Assembly (NCBI GenBank): GCA_015680685.1
Contig: MNCI01002657.1
Coordinates: forward strand, 352,779-416,778
DNA: 64,000 bases
Reading direction: 5' to 3'
Origin: Gnetum montanum
Taxonomy: Eukaryota > Streptophyta > Gnetopsida > Gnetales > Gnetaceae
Part shown: piece by piece, positions 11,350-22,840 of the stretch
How positions within the stretch are numbered: the stretch's first letter is position 1
Layout of the letters: every line of letters starts with the position of its first letter
Notes under the pieces: model-generated
The model's database searches: none
What the model was told of the DNA's origin: nothing
Seen by the model: the letters and a program-made list of their open reading frames with translations, nothing else
Position numbers and translations under genes: made by a program

Positions 11350-13675
11350 GGCATTGCATTGCTATGGCTAAGTAGGGAGTTCACCTTTCATTGTTGGAGC
11401 AGGTGGTAATGGAGCTATTGGTGGGAGAGATGTAGCCATATTGGAAGGATGGTACACTTGTGAAATATCACCCCTAGGAGAGGGAGTCCTATAGTACTCG
11501 CAAGCTTGGTAGTGAGGTTGGGGAGTAACGTGACCAATAGAGTCACGTGGAGAGATTGGATGTTGCACATAATATCCATATGGGTCAGGTTGCCGGTAAG
11601 GATATTATTGCCTTGGTGGTGGCATTCCCCATGATTGTGGGTGTTGCCACTATTGATGTTGCTCAATTGGTTGTGATGGAGTTCCACTTGGATAATACGT
11701 TAAAGGTTGGTGGAACTTCCTTAGGTTACCTTCGGGATAAGATAACCATCGTGATGTTTACAGTTTGTTTAAACATGGATTAAGTGCATACACACCAAAC
11801 TCCTGCAGATGTGAGATCATAGAGCAACACCCCTTAGGATGGTTGTGTTGACAGATCTCGCATCCACTATCATCGTTTGTATCTAAGTTCACAACCTCTT
11901 CAATAATAGCAACTTTACCCTTACCCTTGTTACGTGCATTTTCTAATTCTCTCTCTTTTCTTTTGTCACGATCACTACCTCACTTTCTAAACTCCTCTAC
12001 TACTTTGAGAACAGTTTGAAACCTACTATCCAGGGAGTCTCACATTTGGTCTACCTTTGCTGATACTTCTAATGCTAACTTTTGAATAGACAAGGTTTTC
12101 CTATTCACCATCTCTTCAAGTGGTGACTCTTCCTCATCCTCACAAAATCTTACTCCCTTCTTTTAGAAGGAAGGATCTTAGTTATATTCTTCCGCATACT
12201 CTCTCTTTTGTAACTCACCTTCTTCCTTAGCAACTTGCTGTAGTAGTCTATGAATTTGATGGGACCTAAGCTTAGATAACCTTCCTTGGGCATAATTCCC
12301 AAGGGTTCTTCTCGTTTCATGCCTAATCCCATCTATGAGATGGCGTAGTTGATCCCGCTGTGAATAACCATGGCTAGGACAATGATGTAATAGTACATAG
12401 TAATAGTCCATGGTAATAGCTAATGGTTCATGACTTTCTTGTTTCCATCCTTGGATTTGCTTTTGTAGGTTAGACACTTGGGAGTACGTTTGGTACTTAT
12501 CGTTGAACAATTCTAACATAGTACTCCACCTACAAATGGATTCTGGTTCTAAGGATCGGTACCAACTTTTAGCTTATTTTATTAGTGTCTATGACAACAA
12601 CTTAGGTTTTTGCCATTCATTTTCTATGTTTTGCAAGGCACACATATTGTGAAATTCTTGTAAGTGATTTTGAGGATCAACGTTATATCCCCTTTCAAAT
12701 CGTGGGATGTTATTCATGTCTAATCTCTTGATCCTACTATATTTTTGGTGCCTTGTTGGAACTCTCACAACCTCAGTTATGTCTAGCATGCTTCGAGTAG
12801 CGAGTAGGGGTTTATCATGATCATCTTGTTTATAGCGTCTATGGTGCCTACGCGGTTCCCTACTCTCCCTTCTTCTATGGCATGATTCCCTAAAGTGCTC
12901 TCATCCTCTATCTTGGCTATCTTGTTTGTGACTTCCACTTTGTTTGTCCTTATCCTCATGATTCATTTCTCTATGGCTACATCAGGACACTGAAGGAGAG
13001 GATGAAGGAGATGATGAAGGTGAAGAAGAAGGAGAACTACCATCATGACGGTGTCTACTACCTTCTCTTTAGTGGTCTCTGCCTTGATCCCGATTGCGAT
13101 TAGAATGCCCACCTTTGTCATGTATCCTTGTTCCTTTTTTAGACACTTTGTGTCCATTGGTATTAGCACCTGGGTTGTGAATAGTAAAATGAAGGTTCTG
13201 ATACACAACCCCTTGGCCAAAGTCAAGGGGAGGAACATCATAATGTGGGTGACTACCTAAGGTAGGTTCATCACCCTCAATTTCGCTTAAAACATGGGGG
13301 GCATCCTTAGACCATTTTCCCTTCAAGGACTTATGGTGTCTCTCCTACTACAAATCCCTTTGATGTTGCACATTTTTGGGATGATAGTTGCTTGAATCAT
13401 AGTCCTACGCAATGTATTATGCATGTAAGTGTTGCATGCCTATTTGTGTGAGAGCACGAAGAAGCATACTTGGGACTGAATGATTGGGAGGTAACACTGT
13501 GTTATCTTCCAACTCACACCAACACATCTATTCATCTTGATGAAGAATTAGGATGAATATATACCACATGAAACTATTGAGGGATTGGAAGATCAACATC
13601 ATGTGTTTCCTGCTACCAATTGCCTCTTGTGTTAGTCCTAGGTGGTGAAGTGCTTTTGTGCGAAGAAGAAGACAT
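11350..13675 (-). pseudogene. gag: gag of Athila-like copy B
   Basis: Capsid/nucleocapsid polyprotein. Start ATG at 13675 (MSSSS-like, as in A and C). A His/Asp/Ser-rich charged region covers about 13330-12960. The retrotransposon gag domain runs from about 12790 to 12180 (MLELFNDKYQTYSQVSN, LLHHCPSHGYSQRDQL), ending in a glutamate-rich helix. The zinc knuckle at 11862-11824 has C-X2-C-X3-H-X4-C spacing, exactly as in A and C. A Pro-rich linker follows (about 11570-11370, PPIAPLPPAPTMKGELPT), leading into the protease. Several stops and shifts break the frame. Confidence 0.8.
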
Positions 13676-13786
13676 CTTGCCTTGTTTAGTGTGCAATATA
13701 CTATTATCTTTTCCTTAATCAAACCTAAGGGTTCTTTTCAATGATGTGAATGATTTTCTACATTCTACTTAGTGCACAAACAACTA

Positions 13787-13805
13787 AGTCCCTGGCAACG
13801 ATGCA
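13787..13805 (-). promoter_or_regulatory. Primer binding site, copy B (tRNA-Asp type)
   Basis: The minus strand reads TGCATCGTTGCCAGGGACT two bases after the LTR end TCATCA. It keeps the 3' half of the tRNA-Asp-type site better than copy A does; the 5' half is mutated. Confidence 0.7.
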
Positions 13806-13807
13806 AA

Positions 13808-14608
13808 TGATGAGAGGCGAGGTACCCCTATGCTCAACCATACAAATATGAGCATTTCACACACGATCCGGTTGAATTCCAAGGACTGAGTGCCTATGCA
13901 CCTTTGTGGAATGATAATGGGTTGGTTAATCATTATCTTCCCAATATTACTTGTATGTCATAGTTGTATGGTTAAGTAAGCTTGAGGCATATGATTTTTA
14001 TGGGTTTTATGTGTTTTATATCTTGCGCTAATAAAGAGGGGAAGAGAGATAACTGAATACTAATCTAAATTAACTACTCATTAACTAAGTACTAATTACT
14101 CCTACCACCAGTATCCATTCCCACTTGCCATACACATCCTGAACCAGTGCAATGCTACTGGGATTACCAAATGCTAATTGTTACTGGGTTACCAAGAGTT
14201 ACACCCATGTTCGAAGTGGTTGTATTGAGTGAATTTAACTAAGAGAGTTGTAAGGTGAGAGAGGTCATTAATTAACTAGGAAATCAATAAATAATAATTA
14301 ACACTAATTAATATATTCTACATGCTACAAGGTTTATCATAAAGTTCATCTTTATTGCTGTACACAAAGTATGCTNNNNNNNNNNNNNNNNNNNNNNNNN
14401 NNNNNNNNNNNNNNNNNNNNNNNNNNNNNNNNNNNNNNNNNNNNNNNNNNNNNNNNNNNNNNNNNNNNNNNNNNNNNNNNNNNNNNNNNNNNNNNNNNNN
14501 NNNNNNNNNNNNNNNNNNNNNNNNNNNNNNNNNNNNNNNNNNNNNNNNNNNNGTCCGCGATATCGGATCAACCATGCGATGTCGAATACCCGATATCANC
14601 ATCGGGTG
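13808..14608 (-). repeat. 5' LTR of copy B, interrupted by an assembly gap
   Basis: The inner end (13808 onward) aligns with the LTR of copy A, including the AATAAA signal (minus strand, near 14348-14353) and the 'aaagttcatctttatt' stretch. The gap at 14376-14552 removes the part where the TATA box should be. Palindromic GCGATATCGG-like sequence at 14557-14600 resembles the U3 of copy A. The outer boundary is estimated from the length of A. Confidence 0.65.
14376..14552. other. Assembly gap (177 N)
   Basis: A run of N, with one more N at 14599. It falls in the LTR of copy B, at a place where the family carries GC-rich palindromes, which may explain the failure to assemble. Confidence 0.99.
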
Positions 14609-15829
14609 TTAATGATTATGATTAATCTTGATGTAGAATCATTTTTTAACATTACAAGAAACTTAATAAATGCATTGAAAACATGATAGTAATGATTTTC
14701 AAATTAATATGAAAGAAAATAATGTCAAACTTTATTAATGAAATTGTTTGAGTACATTGTTAACAACCTTATGGTTATCTTCCTATGACACTAAGGATCC
14801 TTAGAGGTAATCTAGCAGTACACTATAGTTAGGTCATAAGACCAAAAGGGTGATTAGTTTCTTTTTGCTTTAGTTTACCTAGTTCTCATCACTCACCATT
14901 ATTTGCTTCACACCTTCATGCTTAGCATGAACTCTAAGTTCCTAGCCTTAAATTTCATAGGTTAAATCCCTTCTCAAAGGATATTATGAATAGTTACAAC
15001 TTTTACTAATAAGACATCCCTTTATTTGAAGGTTAAGTACATTGTTAATAATACAACTCATGCCTTAACAAGGGATAAGACATTATAATTACACTTGTGT
15101 TGTCTTGATTTGGTATAGTTAAGTGTAACTAAGACATATGAACATTGATGTTGTTTGGATATGATTAAAATATTATTAACATATTAAAATTTAATCTCTT
15201 TAATCTAAATGTAGAAATCAAAGTCTATGCTTGCCTAAGAGATAAGCATCTATTCTCAATTTGTTGTATATGTCTTGAACTTACACTACTATTATTGGGT
15301 TACCAAGTGTTTCACCACTAGGGAAACTAAGTGGCACATTGCAAGGATTACAAAATGTTAACATATTTATGCTTGAAGTTGGACATACTCATTCCACATA
15401 ACATGCAATTTGAAATTAAAACATAAATTAAACACATTTGAAAATATATGTTATGCTACATGCATATGATAATAAAATACATTAAAGTAAATTCTATGTT
15501 AGGTTAGAGTACTGCAATGAATTGAAATAATCTTGGTCTTTATTTCTAGTCATGTAATGTATCTAGACATATAGCACTTGAATCAAGACTCTATATAATT
15601 TCTTCACATCATGTTGTAGGTATTTGTTGACTAATACTAAATTTTATGTCTACAAATTGATAGAGTTTCATTACAGGGAATGATTGAATGGTGTTTCATT
15701 ACAAATTGATAGAGTTTCAACATTGATGCATTTACATAGCCAAGCCATGTTGACATTGATTCATCAACACAGTCAACTAATTTCTATTTATTAATATTAA
15801 ATTTTAAAATAAATAATATTTAAATTATT

Positions 15830-15985
15830 ATTTTAAAATTAAAAGAAGTCCATAATGTAACTCAAACCTTGTAATCTAAGGTTACTAGTCCAAACAAAAT
15901 GGAGGATTCAAACCCACTCAAAGGTGTTGAAAAAGAAGGAAAAACATAAACTAGCTTTCTACCACTAAGAGAAAATTGGAGGATC
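15830..15985 (-). mobile_element. tRNA-derived SINE-like piece
   Basis: On the minus strand an A-box-like TAGTGGTAGAAAGC (15967-15954) is followed about 40 bp later by GTGGGTTTGAATCCTCC (15917-15901), a close match to the RNA polymerase III B box GGTTCGANTCC. A T-rich, A-poor tail follows. The box order and spacing fit a tRNA-derived SINE; no full tRNA cloverleaf can be drawn. Family unknown. Confidence 0.45.
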
Positions 15986-17428
15986 CAAAAGATGGTATTC
16001 TTCGATTTTCTATTATTATGTTTATGTTTTTAATAATAATATAATAATTTCAATACACATTATCTCTGGATCTAGATTTATTTGAGACCTTTATTCTTCC
16101 TAAGAGACATCAAGAGATTAGTATAAAAAAATATTAATGAAATATAGATCATGAATTTAATTCTCAAATATAATATAAAAGCATAATTAGGCTATAAGAA
16201 CTATAGCAAACTATAAAACATAGAATAACAACCCATATTTTTAGATTCGAAGTTAGTATGATTACCTTCTTCTTTTATGCTTCTTAATTCTTTAGATGTT
16301 TCTGCTATGATTTTTAGTTAGGTTTATTAGCTACATTGGATTTTTAACATTATGTTCTTCTTATGCTCATGTACATTTATTTTATGCATTTTAATTATAT
16401 TATCATCTAGTGTGCACTAACCTAGTAAGAAGTTTGTCATGTTGTTTATGGAGGCTATGGTATGGGAAGGAAAGACATGTGATGGCCTGATCAAGGTTTG
16501 TGTAAACATGATATTTTTGTTTATTAAATTTATCATGGAATTTATTATTTTTAATTAATTTTTTATATGGCTTGTTGGATTGAGAAAAGTATACATTAGT
16601 TATGAGAGGCTTAGTAATAGTTTCTTGATTTGTAATTTTAAATCTTTTGTGAAATAGGATTAGGGTTCAACATTTGTAATTTTAGTATTTTAAATTGAAA
16701 ACCTAAGATTCTATTATTTCAAGTACTTTAACATTCATTCTCTTAGATGTGGAAGCACTACTAGATTGGAGACTTGTAGTGGTGTGAAGCTTGACTGATT
16801 TATGCATGTGAATCATGTATTTGTGCATTTCTTCATGGATTGTGCTACTTATTTTCTAGATTAGTTGTCTTGGCATCTTCTCATGATTATTTCAGTTCTT
16901 AGGTTTTGTGCATTATTGGTGTGCCTTGATTTTGTTAGAATTTTTCTTACATTTATATGTAATTATGATAAGGTTGGATCTTTTATTAAATGATTAGAAT
17001 CATTTGATTTTTATGCTCTCTTCACATGCTTTATTTTGTTGTAACTTTACTATTTTATTGATTTCTTAGGATTTAGAATTTGATGATAATTTAATAAAAA
17101 ATTTATTTAAGGCTTTGGTATTATACATGAGCCTCTTTCTTTGTATCTTTTTAGATTCATCTTATTTCAGATCTATTTGGGTCTTGATTATTCCATCAAA
17201 TTTTTAGATGAACATCATTTTATGAGTTTTGTTGATTTTACCTAGGGTTTAGACCCTTTGTCATACCTTCATTTTAATTATCACTTTTTATCTTGAATTA
17301 AAGACTTGATTATGTCCCCTATGTCATAGCTATTATTTTGTCTATGTTCCCTATTAATTTTTGATCATTTGGAAGTAATTTCAAGTTGTTTTTTCATTTC
17401 CTTAGTTTCATGCCAAAATGACTAGTCT

Positions 17429-17810
17429 ACCATGGGTTTCATGAGGCTGTTGGCACTTATCATGAGTTGTGGTTAGGTCATGATCTCTTATTATGGATCA
17501 TGGTCAATCCTTTTATCTTGTCTTATAATTTCATCTATGTTTCTAGGAAACCTATAATTCTAAAAGTTGTGGTCAAGTCATGGTCAATTATCATGTATTG
17601 TGATAAAGTTGTACTCAATAATTCCTTGTTGGTTTTGTTATTTAAGTCATTTCAATGATTTCTAATTAACCATAGATCATGATCGAGTAATGATCAATCG
17701 TCATAGATTATGGTCAGGTTGTGATTGAGGTATTTTTATTATAGTTTTTATAGGTGAGTTTTCTTAGTAAACCATGAGTCACGATCAACCACCATCGGTT
17801 GTGGTGAAGT
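17429..17810 (+). repeat. Degenerate tandem repeat, about 110-120 bp period, ~4 copies
   Basis: Four related blocks start near 17429, 17549, 17668 and 17770. Each contains ACCAT(A/G)..TCATGATC followed by AATGATCAATC.TCAT and GTTGTGGTCA(A/G)GT. The copies have diverged strongly by transitions. Each unit mixes ATGATC/GATCAT inverted motifs, so single copies can fold on themselves. No coding sense is seen. It may be an old minisatellite inside the untranslated part of a retroelement. Confidence 0.55.
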
Positions 17811-19088
17811 TTTAGTATGGTAATTGTGTTATTTTTAGATATGTCTTACCTATGGAGATTATTTAGACATGTTTTGGAATCTTTAAATATTTTTTGACAT
17901 TGCTTAGTATGTCTAAAACATGTTGGATTTTTGGACTTAAGCTTGGAGTTAATTCTTGGTTCTTGTTGGAGTTTTCAATCATGTAGACTTATGGAAATTA
18001 TTTCTTTGTTTCTCTATCATCAACGTTTGATTTGGACTTATGTGGGTGCTCAAATGTTTAATATTTGCAAAGAACTAGCATTAAGTTATATGGTTAGTTG
18101 GAGATGGGCTTCTTGAAAATGTTTGGTATCTAACAATTACTAGAATGCATCAATATGGATCTTGTTGTAGGCCCCATATTGTAGGAGAGGGTGATCCTTG
18201 GATCATTGGTCCCTTTGTTTTAGGCCTATAATATGTTGGAGATAAGTTCTGGATGATACCTCTAGCACTAGTAGTTTTTTTTTGAGACTAAAAAGTAAAT
18301 TAATACACATGGTAGTTTGGATTTGGATATGGAAATTTGGTTTGGAAAGTACTCATGATAAAAATTCAAATATTTGAAACTATGTGTGATGCACGATAGC
18401 TTAATTTTTTGGAGGTTAATGGGTTGGAGTGGATAACTTAGTTTTATTAAATATTTGTTTGATGCCAACATTTATAAATGATGTGTGATTTGTGATGTTT
18501 GAATTTATTTGTTCTATACTAACATGTGTTATTAGCTAACATTCCTTCATCTAGCTACCATGAGACTTGGCCTTGAATAAACAATAGGAGATGCCAATGT
18601 TTCTTACTCAATTTATACTAAGTTTCTCTTTTGTTTTCTAGTTATTAGGGCTAGGTAAAGCAAGTAGATCTCTTGATGTTTATTACTAAAGTCTTAGATA
18701 TTATCCATATTCTCTTTATAATTTTTAGACTATCTATTTTTTTGCATATTATGACATTTTTGAACATGTAGTAGTCTATTATTTATGATGCTTTATGTAT
18801 TTAGATCATGGATATTTTATTTATTGTTGAAAATATTAATATTGCAAGATATTCATGGTTATGCATTATTGCATATTCAAATGTTCTATTATTCATGTTT
18901 AGTTTACTATAGCTTTTTATTTGTTATAAATATATTTATAAGTGATCTAGTTTTTTATTTATCTTTTTTGTTAATGTTATTCTTTTCCTTTTTATCATGG
19001 TATCATTATATTTTTCTTTTGCTTCCTTATTGCTACCTTAGATTTTTTTGATTTTTAGTTCTTTTTTCCATGACCAAATTTTCATTTG

Positions 19089-19130
19089 AAGTTTTATACC
19101 CAATGTAATGATTTTTAACCTAAGGCTAGG
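19089..19130 (-). mobile_element. Degenerate LTR end / initiator-Met primer-site junction
   Basis: The minus strand reads a LTR-end-like AAAAATCATTACA (from plus 19104 upward) and then TTGGGTATAAAACTT (to 19089). It matches, with several transitions, the junction GGGTCGTTACA-TTTGGTATCAGAGC common in plant Ty3 elements. The partner LTR and coding region were not found. Weaker than the similar junction at 6083-6097. Confidence 0.35.
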
Positions 19131-19449
19131 AAGGAGAGTGTTACACAGAGAAAATACATTATGAAAAATAATTGGACCATAGCTAAGCAAGCAACATACA
19201 AGATTGGACAAGTATTAATGGTTTGAGTTCCAACAAATGATATAATAGACATTTGTACAGTTTAACTTTCTATAAAGCTTAATTATAAAAATGGTACTAT
19301 CTATTCAAAAATTCATATAAAAAAGTTTATTAAATATTTTAGCAAGATATATCAAAATCTTGAAAAGCTATACATAATACAAACCAAATATAATAATTAG
19401 TAAAACGAAGGTTCAAAACCCATGATGTTACATTGGATTTTCTTGAAAG

Positions 19450-20790
19450 TTCTAGATAGGTCTTAATCTTTTGTTTTTGTTGCTCATATTAGTATGAGTA
19501 TTTAATGTAAGTCAAGTTATTTTATGAGTATATCTTTTAGTGCTAAACACTATATTTCTTCTTAAGTTGTCATTGCCTCACTTCTTAAGTGGAAAAAGTC
19601 ACCTCATGTATATATTTGGGCTTGGGAGGCTGAAAATGCCTTGGGAATTTTCAAAATTAGTATTTTCATGGTTTTTCTAGAGGTATAGCCTCAACTACGC
19701 TAAAACCATCTACTTGAACGTTGATGGTGTTGGGTTTTCATTTCAAAGTAAAACCCAGCGCAGTCACCAACAAAACCTAGTGTAGACACACATATCCAGC
19801 ATTGGAATTGTTGGGCTTTCCATTTTCCAAAAGTGGCTAGCATAGCATGACCAATGTAGACATCATGTTCACGAGTAGTTTTCAGCAACCTTAGCATAGT
19901 CCATCAAATTCAGCATAGTTGAGATGGTGCTAATGTAGTCACAAAAGTCTATTTACTATTTATAGTATTTTGATGGACTTTGATGTCTACAGTGTACCAA
20001 AACTTACCATAAATGGTTACCTATGCTAAGAATTATAACTGTTACACTTGCAAATAAATATCAATATGTTAGTAATCATGATAGTGATGTATAGAGCCTA
20101 AAATTAGCAATCCCATAGCCTATATAAGCCAAAGGTGAATACCTTATTGGGTTTCCAACTTCTTAAGTAGTTCTAAATTCAATTGTTCCATAACTTGAAA
20201 GAAAATTCAAATTTTTGCAATCAAAACCTTTTGTAACCTTGAAACGCCCATGAGATCAAATTATATCTATGCTGGGCATTAGAGACTCTCAATGTGATAC
20301 CATTACATCAAAGGGAGGAACATTGCCCATGATCAAAGTTATAGATTCTAGGGAAGAGTAGCAAGGGTTTGTTAGAAATTGGGGTTGAAAAGTATCCAGA
20401 CCATGGAGTTTGAGTGTAGAACGCAACCTGCTAGCTCCAATGGACATCAAGCTTCATCCAAGAAAACTTGTTGTGCACTTGAGCACAAAAATGTGTATGT
20501 CTTAAACCTTGCACTTTATGTATTTTTCCATTTCAATAAAGTTACAGTTCATTGTTGTGTAGATTTAAGATCAAGTTTTAATTTCTATGTCTATTTTCAT
20601 TTCGAATCTATAATTCTATTTCTGTTTCCATCATTATTTATGTTTTTGTAAGTCCTTGGATGATTGGCTAGACTATCTAGGGTGCCTTGAATCTTATTTT
20701 ATGGAGGCCCTTGAGATTCAAGGCTAAAAGTATTTTACACCTAGGATTTTCCAATTTTCATTCTAGCAATTGAACTTTCCAAGCCCTACA
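19450..20790 (+). repeat. 5' LTR of element F (left boundary uncertain)
   Basis: Ends GCCCTACA at 20790, as E1 ends TTGCTACA. The U3 part (19690-19960) is rich in 'tagtgtagac', 'gctagcatagcatg' and similar words, as are the U3 regions of E1 and E2. The TATATAAG box at 20121 lies 670 bp before the LTR end, against 703-773 bp in E2 and E1. Confidence 0.6.
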
Positions 20791-20796
20791 ATTTTC

Positions 20797-20815
20797 TAGT
20801 GGTAGAAGGAGGGCC
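20797..20815 (+). promoter_or_regulatory. Primer binding site of element F
   Basis: TAGTGGTAGAAGGAGGGCC, six bases after the LTR end, preceded by ATTTTC exactly as in E1. The first bases are mutated from the TGGCGCTAGAAGGAGGGCC of E1. The matching tRNA is not assigned here. Confidence 0.7.
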
Positions 20816-21458
20816 TCTGCTCAAATTCTTAGCCCAAAGATTCAATTCTAGCCTTTTCTAAATACCAAGTCTTTTACATTTTCAAATTTTAAAACTTGTA
20901 AAAAAATTCCATCAAAGGTAATTTTTATATCCAAATTCTTGTCCAAATACCCAACATAGTTATGGTAAGTGAGTGGGTTTTTGCTATATTTATACAGCAG
21001 TTGTTGGATTTCATGGAACCAGCGTAGTTTACCTTAAGGACCAAAATCCAAAAACCTAGTTCCATTTCCAAAATCCAAATCCCTATGTTGTGAAATTTTT
21101 TGGAAACGGTTAGTATTTAATTTCTTAATACCAATGTATCTTCTTCAAGAGAAAATATTCCAAGCTTGGTGTTACTGGGTGAAAATCATTTTTCCAACCC
21201 ATAACTCACTGTAGTTGGTTGGGAGTTATAGTGGTGTACTGCACCAACCTCTAGCATAGATCTTGTTGGTAGGGCTAGCGTAGTTATTGTTACCATCTAA
21301 AACATTGTCTACTGCACAGTATACAAACTTCTATTGGATAGTATTTTACAATAACAATTTTTTACTGCCTTGCATTTATAGTCAACTACACTAGAGGATA
21401 AGTCCATTAGCTGGAGTTTTTACTAAAAATAGTTAAGAAGTCAAAAAAACCACTTCAA

Positions 21459-21853
21459 TCATGTCTTTCAATCACTTGATTGTTCTGCCCTTCAACTTCA
21501 TTGATGCTAGATCCATCTAGCAAGCAGTAAGGGTTTATTACCCCAAAGATCCTACTGTAGCTAAGTGTAAGCAATCACTTAGGCTTAGGGGGTAAAGTCC
21601 AAAATTTTTATTGATAAATGAAGATTATTACTAGTTCATTTATGCTAAAATTTAGGCTAGCATGCTCATTCCAAGAATGAAAGTAGAGATAAAACAAGAG
21701 TATGAACTCTTCCATCCTGATGAGAAGGAATACATACCTTCCCCATATGATAAAACATCCTTGAACAAAACCTACATGTGTATCCTTTTTCAATTAATTA
21801 AGATGGATGAAGAGGATGGAAAGGCTAGCTTAGGTGAACAACATGAGGAATAA
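21459..21853 (+). pseudogene. Remnant reading frame in element F, gag position
   Basis: A frame opens with ATG at 21459 (MSFNHLIVLPFNFIDARSI), crosses one stop and a short shift, and ends with a charged, acidic run (LIKMDEEDGKASLGEQHEE) at 21853, 18 bp before copy C begins. It sits 669 bp after the LTR end, the place where gag starts in E2 (713 bp). I see no clear residue match to gag of E1 or E2, so its identity is inferred from position only. Confidence 0.35.
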
Positions 21854-21871
21854 GATAAGTTTGAGGTTGAG

Positions 21872-22680
21872 TCTTGATGAATCACTATTTGTCTTTGGCC
21901 ACAATGTCGAGTACATGACATTGGGGTATATAACCCAAGTCTATAAATACCATGCCTAGGCTCCCATTTTGAGTCAGTTTTCAGTTTTAGTTTTTGGTCA
22001 TTCTTAGTCCGAGTAGCAAAGCTCCTGCAGTTTATTTTTCTCAAAGTTATAATATTTTCTAAGTGGCTACAGAAGGAATCTAAAGTGTGTATGATTCTTT
22101 GTTTGAGCACTAATGTACTTGAGCATAGTAGTGTGATGGGAATAAAACAAACTCTTTTGACAATACTTGTAGCATTGAGAATAGCTTAATATTTTCTTTA
22201 ATACATTTTACTTTTTTGTTCTTTACTTTAATGCATTTGATTAAGCAATTTATTTCTAGTAGTTAATGAACACAAGAACGACCACTTTGAGCATTCATAT
22301 AGTACTTGGTAACCCAGCAATGCTTAACATTTGGTAGTCTAGTAGTGCTATATGTGTTTAGGAAAGTGGGACGGTTACTTATGTTAGGCTAGTTAGGAAA
22401 TAGAGATTAGTTTTCAATCTACTCTATCCTTATTCTTATTGTAGGAAATTACATCCATGAAATATAAAATGACAAAAATTCATATATCTCAATTACACTT
22501 AAACCATATCCTTGAGCCTCACAAGTGTAGTTGGGAAGATAAAAAATGTTCTCAATGTCATTTTACTTCCTAGAGAAACTAGTGTACGAGATAACTATAG
22601 GTCCATGGAATTCAATCGAATCCTACGTAATGCCTTAGTGATTCGTATGGTTGGGTGTAGGGGTACCTCGCCACTCATCA
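21872..22680 (+). repeat. 5' LTR of copy C (Athila-like)
   Basis: About 809 bp, from a TCTTGATGAATC start (a mutated TGTTGATGGG) to CACTCATCA at 22680. The last ~90 bp ('gggtgtaggggtacctcgccactcatca') mirror the LTR ends of A and B. TATA box TATAAATA at 21942-21949 and AATAAA at 22141-22146. The left boundary rests on length and weak similarity to A. Confidence 0.65.
21942..21949 (+). promoter_or_regulatory. TATA box in LTR of copy C
   Basis: TATAAATA about 740 bp before the primer site, the same relative position as in copy A. A second TATATAA lies 15 bp upstream. Confidence 0.55.
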
Positions 22681-22681
22681 T

Positions 22682-22700
22682 TGGCACTATTGTTGAGGAC
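22682..22700 (+). promoter_or_regulatory. Primer binding site, copy C (tRNA-Asp type)
   Basis: TGGCACTATTGTTGAGGAC one base after the LTR end. It equals the tRNA-Asp-type site after several C-to-T or G-to-A changes, the pattern expected from methylated-cytosine decay. Confidence 0.75.
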
Positions 22701-22840
22701 ATTTTTGTTGTTTTGTGCACTATCTAGGACCTAGTGAAAATATTTAAATTATTGGAATGAACCTAAGATTCATATCTTATTTCAAAATTACTATAATAAA
22801 TTCTCAAGGCACACTATGATTTTTTATTCACTAATTAAAA

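Larger units (their letters stand above)
7580..14608 (-). mobile_element. Athila-like Ty3/gypsy retrotransposon, copy B
   Basis: Minus-strand element with 5' LTR (13808-about 14608), primer site, gag, protease, reverse transcriptase, RNase H and integrase in Ty3/gypsy order. RT wording such as IYPI.NSEW.SPLV, the FMDDFS box and GIVLGHKIS are of the Athila type. No adjacent 3' LTR was found; the next same-family LTR in the same orientation is the one at 2154-2947. Stops and frame breaks occur in every domain. Confidence 0.85.
14609..19088. other. AT-rich spacer without recognised genes
   Basis: About 4.5 kb of AT-rich DNA with no coding domain I can name. It contains a SINE-like piece (15830-15985, minus) and a degenerate tandem repeat (17429-17810), both listed separately. 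Its right end is the interior side of the LTR junction at 19089-19104, so part of it may be the untranslated leader of a decayed minus-strand element. Confidence 0.45.
19450..21871 (+). mobile_element. Tat-like Ty3/gypsy retrotransposon F, left part (split by copy C)
   Basis: Plus-strand element recognised from its LTR end and primer site, which match those of E1 and E2 (see 20790 and 20797-20815). A promoter (TATA at 20121-20127) and AATAAA (20535-20540) lie upstream at the same distances as in E1/E2. The interior runs from 20791 to 21871, where the LTR of copy C begins. The remainder should lie beyond copy C and E2, outside the window. The start of its LTR was not located; about 19.1-19.7 kb is expected from the 1.7 kb LTRs of E1 and E2. 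Confidence 0.65.

Noticed and set aside
14308-14625. Frames running through the run of N
   Set aside because: Artefact of the assembly gap; no residues are known there.
19380-19440. GGTTCAAAACCC as a possible tRNA/SINE B box
   Set aside because: No A box at a suitable distance and no tail; a single 11-base match in AT-rich DNA is not enough.
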